A stretch of DNA of 64,000 nucleotides, from contig NZ_ARVW01000001.1 of the NCBI RefSeq assembly GCF_000384315.1, positions 5,704,157 to 5,768,156 on the forward strand. Direction: 5' to 3'. The notes under the pieces were generated by a model that was not told where the DNA came from, ran no database searches, and saw nothing but the letters and a program-made list of their open reading frames with translations. The DNA comes from Amycolatopsis nigrescens CSC17Ta-90. Lineage in GTDB: Bacteria > Actinomycetota > Actinomycetes > Mycobacteriales > Pseudonocardiaceae. Positions 59,165 through 64,000 of this stretch are shown one piece after another; the first letter of the stretch is position 1, and every line of letters starts with the position of its first letter. The translations under genes and the position numbers were made by a program.

Positions 59165-62100
59165 GGCTGGTCTCCCTTCGCTTTGGTGGCAACGTGTTGC
59201 GCACGCGGAACTTGGGAAAGGTGAAGTCCGGATTGCTCGCGGCCGGATCGTCCCGGACCTCGACCGTGTGGTCTCGGATGGCTTCGGTGTCGACCTCGAC
59301 CCCGACCGGATGCAGGGCGTGCAGGATGTTGAGGATCAGGTCGTACTGATCCTTGGCGAGCACCGTGTCCGGCCCGGACCGCAAGCCGACGCGGAAGGTG
59401 TAAGGGGCGACGAGCCCTGGTTGATCTCCGAGCTGGTAGGAAGCCTGCACCCAGGCCAAACCCGCTGACTCGGCACGTACCGTGGTGGTCGGCAGCCTCG
59501 GGTTGCCGAGAACGGTTCGCGCGTCACCGAACGCGCTCGTCGCCCAGCCGAGCCTGTCCGGACCGTCCGGCAGCGCGGGCTGCACCGAGACCTCCAGGGC
59601 GGTGCCCTCGTCCAGTTCGATGACGGGGCTGTCGTCCTGTCCTCGCACCACGACCAGTTCCCCCGGCGCCTGCCGAATGATCACGGTGGACCCGGTGCGG
59701 GTGACATGGCCGAATCCGAAGGCATGCGCGAGCGATCCCAGCACAGCGGCGTTGATCACCGGGTGACTCACGACTAGCTGCCGCCCGCGGGCGGCGAACT
59801 CGTCACCGCCGGGCTGGAACGCCGAGTGCACCACGAGCCCGCCGGCCGGCGCACGCCGGGACAGTTCGGTGAGCAGCTCATCCAGCAGCCGCGCCACCGC
59901 GGGTTGCATCAGGCGGTTGTTCTCACTGGTGCCGTAGTTCACGCGGGAGTCATCATGTCGCAGCAGAAATCGCTGCTGGAAGAGCTCGTGGGGATCACTC
60001 ACCACCGACGTTGGTGCGCCGAGTGCGCCGTCGGCGGCGATCGACTGAGCGTCGGGAAGCCCGGGCAGCCCGATGCGCAGCGGGCGGCTCGCCGCCACGG
60101 TGTTCCGGGCCAGGGTCACTTCGGCCCGCAGGACCAGCTGGCCCGCCGCGGTGGCCAGCAACTCGGTCACCGGCAGTTTGCTCGTCGTGATCGACCCGCG
60201 TCCTCGGCCGCTGGGCACGATCAGCCACCGCACCGCCGAACCCGGCGGCGGCGCCGGCCGCAGCGACAGGGTCACCGAAGACCCGGTGTCCAACTCGACC
60301 GGCCCGGCCGGAGCCGGAGCGACGTCGATGGCGAAGTAGTCGCCGAGGGCCATGGCCGCGTAGACCTGCGCCCCGTCGGGCTGAGCGTCCGGGTGGAAAC
60401 GCACGAAGTCGAACCCGGCACGGTGCGCCAACGCCGCCAGCCGTCCCGGCGCGATCGTGCTGTGCCCCAGCAGAACCGCACGCCCACTCGCCCGCAGATC
60501 CGCCGCGTCCGGATCGTAGGCCGCGCTGATCCGCAGCCTGCCGCCCGGTTCGGCCGCCGCCAACGCGACCAGCCGGTCCAGCGGCGCGGCCAGGCCGACC
60601 TGGATCAGCTGCGGGTCGGCCGGTGCGCCCGGTTCGCCGAAGTCGACATCCGTGCGGTCGTACCGCAGCAGGAACGCCGGGTCGAACCGCTCCTCGTCCG
60701 CCGCGGTACCAACTATGTCTACTTCGGATGTCCGGCGTGAGCCCGCAGCGTCAAGGGATTCACCCGGCTTGAAGGTGACGGGACGGATGCGGATCAGCCG
60801 GGTGCCGCGAGCCAGTGGCGCGTTGCGGTCCGCCACCACCAGCTGGTCCGGCAACCCGTCTATCGTGCCGACGAGTTCGTTGAGCATCACCTCGAGGTTG
60901 GCGGCAGTCGGCAGGGTCCAGCGTCGGAACACGCGTAGCCGCCTGCGGTAGTGCTCGTCCGCCTCACCGAGCGCCGGCGAGAAATCGGCTCGGGCAACCG
61001 AGGAGATCCGCACCTCGTCGATCGCCCCGCGGAACCCGCTGCCACCGGGCCCGATGCGCAGCGGGGCGGTGTTCGATACGGCGCCGAGCGCACCGAGCGG
61101 CGCACTGGCCCGCAGCCGCCCGTCGACGTAGAGCCGGAGGGTTTTCGCGGCCCTGTCCAGTACCCCGGCGACATGGGTGAACGCATCGACCGGCAGATCG
61201 ACATCTGCGAAAAGCGTGACCGGCGGGTTGGCTCCGTCGGTCACCACCAGCCGCGGATTCCGCTTCAACCCCCGCTTGAAGTCGCCGATCGACAGTAGCC
61301 AACCGGCACCCGAACCCCCAGGACCCGGGTGCCGGAAGAGTAGATGGCCGTCCTCGCTGGTGGCGTCCGGCCGGACGAAACACTCGACGGTCGCGTCGGC
61401 GTCCGCGGCGATGTCGAACGCGGGATCGCCGGCCGCCTCCACCGCGGCGTCGGACGAGTCGAAGGCGAACGCCGGGCCGTACCGGCCAGGCGCGCCGGGC
61501 CGCACGGCACCTCGCAGCGCACCGGGATGGCCGCTACGGCCCGGATAGCGGCCGGTGAGGTCACCGGCCACGGCGCTTCCGGCGGCCTCGTCGAGGTGAT
61601 AGAGCGCTACGGTGCCGTCGTCGAATCCGTAGGGCAGCGGAGGAAATCGCGGCACGCCGAGGTCCGCGCCGATCAGGTCGAGACTCGGCCCTGCCGCCGT
61701 GCGCAGGTGCCGCTGCGCGACCGTGCGGATGAAGTGGCTGCGGAGCTGGTCGCGTTCGCCGCCGACGACCCAGAGCAGCTTGGCCATGGTGCCCAGCAAC
61801 GCGGTCAGCCGCCAGAACCCGTCCGCACTGCCGTCGGGTGGGGCGGGCGTCATGGTCAGGCCGGTGATCCGGACCTCCGGCGACACGGGGATGTCCAGCG
61901 GAACCGATACCCCGGCGAGCGACCCCGCCGGGACGGTCACCGTTGCCGTCGCTGGCGAGCCGCCAGGTTGGACATAGCGCACGGCCACCACGGTTCCCGG
62001 TGCCAGGTCCCGGACGAGTTCCAGCACATAGCGAGGTGCCGGTGGCCGGCCGAAGAGGGCGAAATGGTCGGTGAAGTCGTACGCCTCGACGTCGGCGGTG

Positions 62101-62210
62101 GCCGGGGCACCGGTCGACGACAGGCGCAGGGCCAAGGTGTCCGCACCACGGGCGAACGGCGACGTGAGCCGGCGTCCCATCCGGACGGCGGCGAGCCCCG
62201 GCCCTGTCAT
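59157..62210 (-). CDS. Large tail/baseplate protein with LamG-like domain
   Basis: The 1017-residue protein has an N-terminal part (about 1-195) with HFIRTVAQRHLRTAAGPSLD, of the tail-protein I/baseplate-wedge type. A concanavalin-like LamG domain follows at about 200-400 (VALYHLDEAAGSAVAGDLTG, LRLYVDGRLRASAPLG, FRGAIDEVRIS). Then comes EADEHYRRRLRVFRRWTLPT and a long C-terminal region with Ig-like beta segments and repeated RYDRTDVDFG / RHDDSRVNYG patterns. LamG could bind glycans. By order it resembles the large Afp12-like gene of eCIS loci. The ATG at 62210 overlaps the baseplate J stop. Confidence 0.8.
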   Translation of the reverse strand: MTGPGLAAVRMGRRLTSPFARGADTLALRLSSTGAPATADVEAYDFTDHFALFGRPPAPRYVLELVRDLAPGTVVAVRYVQPGGSPATATVTVPAGSLAGVSVPLDIPVSPEVRITGLTMTPAPPDGSADGFWRLTALLGTMAKLLWVVGGERDQLRSHFIRTVAQRHLRTAAGPSLDLIGADLGVPRFPPLPYGFDDGTVALYHLDEAAGSAVAGDLTGRYPGRSGHPGALRGAVRPGAPGRYGPAFAFDSSDAAVEAAGDPAFDIAADADATVECFVRPDATSEDGHLLFRHPGPGGSGAGWLLSIGDFKRGLKRNPRLVVTDGANPPVTLFADVDLPVDAFTHVAGVLDRAAKTLRLYVDGRLRASAPLGALGAVSNTAPLRIGPGGSGFRGAIDEVRISSVARADFSPALGEADEHYRRRLRVFRRWTLPTAANLEVMLNELVGTIDGLPDQLVVADRNAPLARGTRLIRIRPVTFKPGESLDAAGSRRTSEVDIVGTAADEERFDPAFLLRYDRTDVDFGEPGAPADPQLIQVGLAAPLDRLVALAAAEPGGRLRISAAYDPDAADLRASGRAVLLGHSTIAPGRLAALAHRAGFDFVRFHPDAQPDGAQVYAAMALGDYFAIDVAPAPAGPVELDTGSSVTLSLRPAPPPGSAVRWLIVPSGRGRGSITTSKLPVTELLATAAGQLVLRAEVTLARNTVAASRPLRIGLPGLPDAQSIAADGALGAPTSVVSDPHELFQQRFLLRHDDSRVNYGTSENNRLMQPAVARLLDELLTELSRRAPAGGLVVHSAFQPGGDEFAARGRQLVVSHPVINAAVLGSLAHAFGFGHVTRTGSTVIIRQAPGELVVVRGQDDSPVIELDEGTALEVSVQPALPDGPDRLGWATSAFGDARTVLGNPRLPTTTVRAESAGLAWVQASYQLGDQPGLVAPYTFRVGLRSGPDTVLAKDQYDLILNILHALHPVGVEVDTEAIRDHTVEVRDDPAASNPDFTFPKFRVRNTLPPKRRETSHG

Positions 62211-63487
62211 GACGTCACCAGCGTGAGATCGATCGTGTCGCCGCCCGGCGAGAACACCGCCAGTTCGGTCGGCCCCATCACCAGATTCTCGCCGACCGGT
62301 ACCTCGACCAGCGTGCTCTCCTGAGCCTCGCGCGGGGTGCGGCGCAGGTGCAGCCGCCGCACGTCGAGAACGCCCGGCTCTTCGACGAACGTCCGCACCA
62401 CCTGCGAGTACAGCACGTCGCCGCCGAGCCGCTGGCCCCTGATGCCGGCCGCCAGCCGTTGGCGGATCGAGGCGAGCAGGGCGGGGCCGTCCGATCCGGG
62501 TTCGACCACCACCGTCGCCCGCACCCCCACCTCGACGTGGTCCGCCTCGATGATGTTCGGATGAATGCCGACCGGCCGCACAGCGCCGACGGCCTCGGCG
62601 ACACGTTCGAAGATCCCTCGCACCGGACCGATGGTTCGCCATGGCGCACGGGTTTCGTGTGCGACGACGACATCGAAGAAGTACGGTTCACCGATCCGCC
62701 TCGCCTCCGCGCTGAAGGCGAGCCGGCCGAACAAGAACCTGCCGAACACGCTTCGCGAGACGTCCACTCCGCCGAGCGGATCGGATAGCGCCACGTCGAG
62801 CACTCCGCTGATCCCGAACGCCGCCTGTGCCACCGCCTCCACCGTCCACAGGTTGCGCGCCAGGCCAGCCAGTCGGGCTCGGTAGACGTCGTCCGATTCC
62901 GTCTCGGTGCCGCCGGCGGTCACCCGCGGGTTGGTGACGGTCAGCGTGGCGTCGCCCAGATCGGCCAGGAAGATCGAACCGTAGGTGGGGTCGATGCCGA
63001 CGATCTCGCCGGCGAGCACGTCACCGCCGGGTCCCGGTTCGAAGGCGACCACTTCGGCAGTGGTGCTGGTGTTGCCCTCGTCCAGCGTCACCGACGCGGT
63101 GGTGCCGAACGCTCGCACGGGAGTCCCCGTGATCACGATGGCCCCCTCAGGCACGACATAGCGCCTCCCCGGCGCTGCGTTCCCCAGCGTGAACAGCACC
63201 TCGCCGGTACTCGGCAACTGCGGTCGTGCCAGTCCGACGTCTTCGCCGAGAAGATCGAGACCGTCGCCGACGGCGGTCGAGACGAAGCTGCCGTAGTAGA
63301 GGTCCTCCATCCGTTTCCACAGCTCGCCGTCCTCGGCCGCGGTCACCTCCAGGATCTTGCGCAGTGCGCTGGTGCTCGTCAGGTCGACGTCGTCGAAGAC
63401 GGCACGCGCACGATCGAAGGCTTCGCTGAGGATCCGATCGACCGGTTTGAGCACGAAGCCCTGCTCGGTCACTCCGAAATCGGTCAT
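62207..63487 (-). CDS. Baseplate J/gp47-like protein
   Basis: The 426-residue protein belongs to the baseplate J (PF04865) family. Markers are MEDLYYGSFVSTAVGDGLDL near residue 65, SDDVYRARLAGLARNLWTVE at about 200 and the central beta domain with VPEGAIVITGTPVRAFGTTA. Gp47/J proteins form the wedge ring of contractile tails, tailocins and eCIS (Afp11-like). ATG at 63487. It lies between the gp25-like gene and the LamG-bearing protein, the order seen in eCIS operons. Confidence 0.9.
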   Translation of the reverse strand: MTDFGVTEQGFVLKPVDRILSEAFDRARAVFDDVDLTSTSALRKILEVTAAEDGELWKRMEDLYYGSFVSTAVGDGLDLLGEDVGLARPQLPSTGEVLFTLGNAAPGRRYVVPEGAIVITGTPVRAFGTTASVTLDEGNTSTTAEVVAFEPGPGGDVLAGEIVGIDPTYGSIFLADLGDATLTVTNPRVTAGGTETESDDVYRARLAGLARNLWTVEAVAQAAFGISGVLDVALSDPLGGVDVSRSVFGRFLFGRLAFSAEARRIGEPYFFDVVVAHETRAPWRTIGPVRGIFERVAEAVGAVRPVGIHPNIIEADHVEVGVRATVVVEPGSDGPALLASIRQRLAAGIRGQRLGGDVLYSQVVRTFVEEPGVLDVRRLHLRRTPREAQESTLVEVPVGENLVMGPTELAVFSPGGDTIDLTLVTS

Positions 63488-63493
63488 GGCCGT

Positions 63494-63928
63494 CTACACC
63501 CCCACATCCACCAGCAGTGTCAGCGGGTCGCCCGCCACCGTGTCGAGCACGACCCGAACGGTCCACAAGCGACGGTGATGCGCGGATCGGGCGGCCGCGG
63601 CCAATGCCGGGTTCGCGGCCAGCAGGTCCGGGTCGTCATCGAAGACGACCTCCCGGACGTCGCGGACGCGCGGATCGGTACCCAGGGCGCGAACCAGGTT
63701 CGCCTGAATCAGCTGTTTCACCATCGGCACCGGGTTCGCCTCGGTGAAGACACCTTCGATGTCCAGTCCGTAGCCGGTGTTGAACGGATCGGACCCGAAC
63801 GGTGTCAGTACGCGCAACGTCAGCGCCTGGCTGAGGTTCGCCGTCGACTCGACTTCTCGCAGCCGTCCCTGCGCCAGCACCAGGTCGCCGTCCTCCAACA
63901 GCAGGCCGCGACCGAAGGGCGTGGTCAT
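63494..63928 (-). CDS. GPW/gp25-like baseplate protein
   Basis: The 144-residue protein resembles gp25/GPW (PF04965): RVLTPFGSDPFNTGYGLDIE with the family's conserved Asn/Thr/Gly turn and IQANLVRALGTDPRVRDVRE with the conserved Arg-Val segment. Gp25-like subunits join sheath and baseplate in phage T4, T6SS (TssE) and eCIS (Afp9). ATG at 63928 overlaps the preceding stop (ATGA); 6 bases separate it from baseplate J. Confidence 0.88.
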   Translation of the reverse strand: MTTPFGRGLLLEDGDLVLAQGRLREVESTANLSQALTLRVLTPFGSDPFNTGYGLDIEGVFTEANPVPMVKQLIQANLVRALGTDPRVRDVREVVFDDDPDLLAANPALAAAARSAHHRRLWTVRVVLDTVAGDPLTLLVDVGV

Positions 63929-64000
63929 AGCGCCTCCAGTTTCGCTTGGTTCGCGTCGGCTACCCGCCAGGTCCCGGAGTTCGTCGTTCCCTCCGCCGTC
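63925..64000 (-). CDS. 3' end of a further operon gene, cut by window edge
   Basis: Reading on the minus strand from the right edge, the frame carries TAEGTTNSGTWRVADANQ and then AKLEAL before TGA (63927-63925), which overlaps the gp25-like ATG as ATGA. Only about 24 residues are visible, so the product cannot be assigned. The overlap shows that the injection-like operon continues beyond the window. Confidence 0.6.
   Translation of the reverse strand, partial: TAEGTTNSGTWRVADANQAKLEAL

Noticed and set aside
54491..64000. Ordinary prophage
   Set aside because: No integrase, terminase, capsid or lysis genes are visible in 9.5 kb; but the flank is outside the window, so this stays only a provisional rejection.

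Overview
The window is very GC-rich, densely coded DNA from a filamentous actinomycete, most likely a Pseudonocardiaceae member (Amycolatopsis/Saccharopolyspora-like). Pointers are the ESX accessory cassette (DUF3558 lipoproteins, PPE-like protein, EspG), a WhiG-type sigma factor, Ku, an amt-glnK-glnD operon behind phased GlnR-type boxes, many GTG/TTG starts, and many ATGA or GTGA gene overlaps. The genus is inferred; the sequence does not name it.

Layout. 1-3.8 kb: ESX/type VII accessory cassette. 3.8-6.3 kb: TetR regulator divergent from an ABC exporter, then an unannotated-looking 25-residue Cys-rich peptide gene on the other strand. 6.4-16.2 kb: a full purine-degradation cluster. One arm (permease, uricase, HIU hydrolase, OHCU decarboxylase, regulator) lies on the minus strand. 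The other (hydroxypyruvate isomerase, tartronate semialdehyde reductase, glyoxylate carboligase, allantoinase, allantoicase) lies on the plus strand. Together they take urate through allantoin and allantoate to glyoxylate and glycerate. 16.2-19.6 kb: CoA-binding protein, MetY, FhuF-like protein, RlmA methyltransferase. 19.6-23.8 kb: amt-glnK-glnD. 23.8-25.4 kb: a 114-bp element with inverted ends, a hypothetical gene and Ku.

25.7-50.3 kb is mostly conserved housekeeping: ffh, amidohydrolase, two CPBP proteases, rpsP-khpA-rimM-trmD-rplS-lepB-rnhB-DUF2469, yraN-comM-dprA-xerC-whiG, a secreted M23-like protein, rpsB-tsf-pyrH-frr-cdsA, a phosphotransferase-like gene, a VOC protein, a methyltransferase, a PadR regulator and rlmN. 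Two intergenic gaps in this block carry paired DnaA-box-like 9-mers.

50.3-64 kb is accessory: a short-chain dehydrogenase, a 939-residue SARP/NB-ARC/TPR regulator, and a tightly overlapping minus-strand operon of contractile-injection-system-like genes that runs off the right edge. It contains a gp25-like protein, a baseplate J protein, a 1017-residue LamG-bearing tail/baseplate protein, a putative fibre protein, and two large terminal proteins that look like cargo. These two share an N-terminal segment in which a VPSY motif falls at residues 74-77 in both. One carries a cytidine-deaminase-like HxE...PCxxC signature. This locus is the best candidate for a poorly described system here.

Scattered through the window are long, nearly perfect intergenic stem-loops. 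Two of them (7776-7832 and 13735-13785) are clearly homologous and show compensatory stem changes, so they belong to a repeat family rather than being unrelated terminators.
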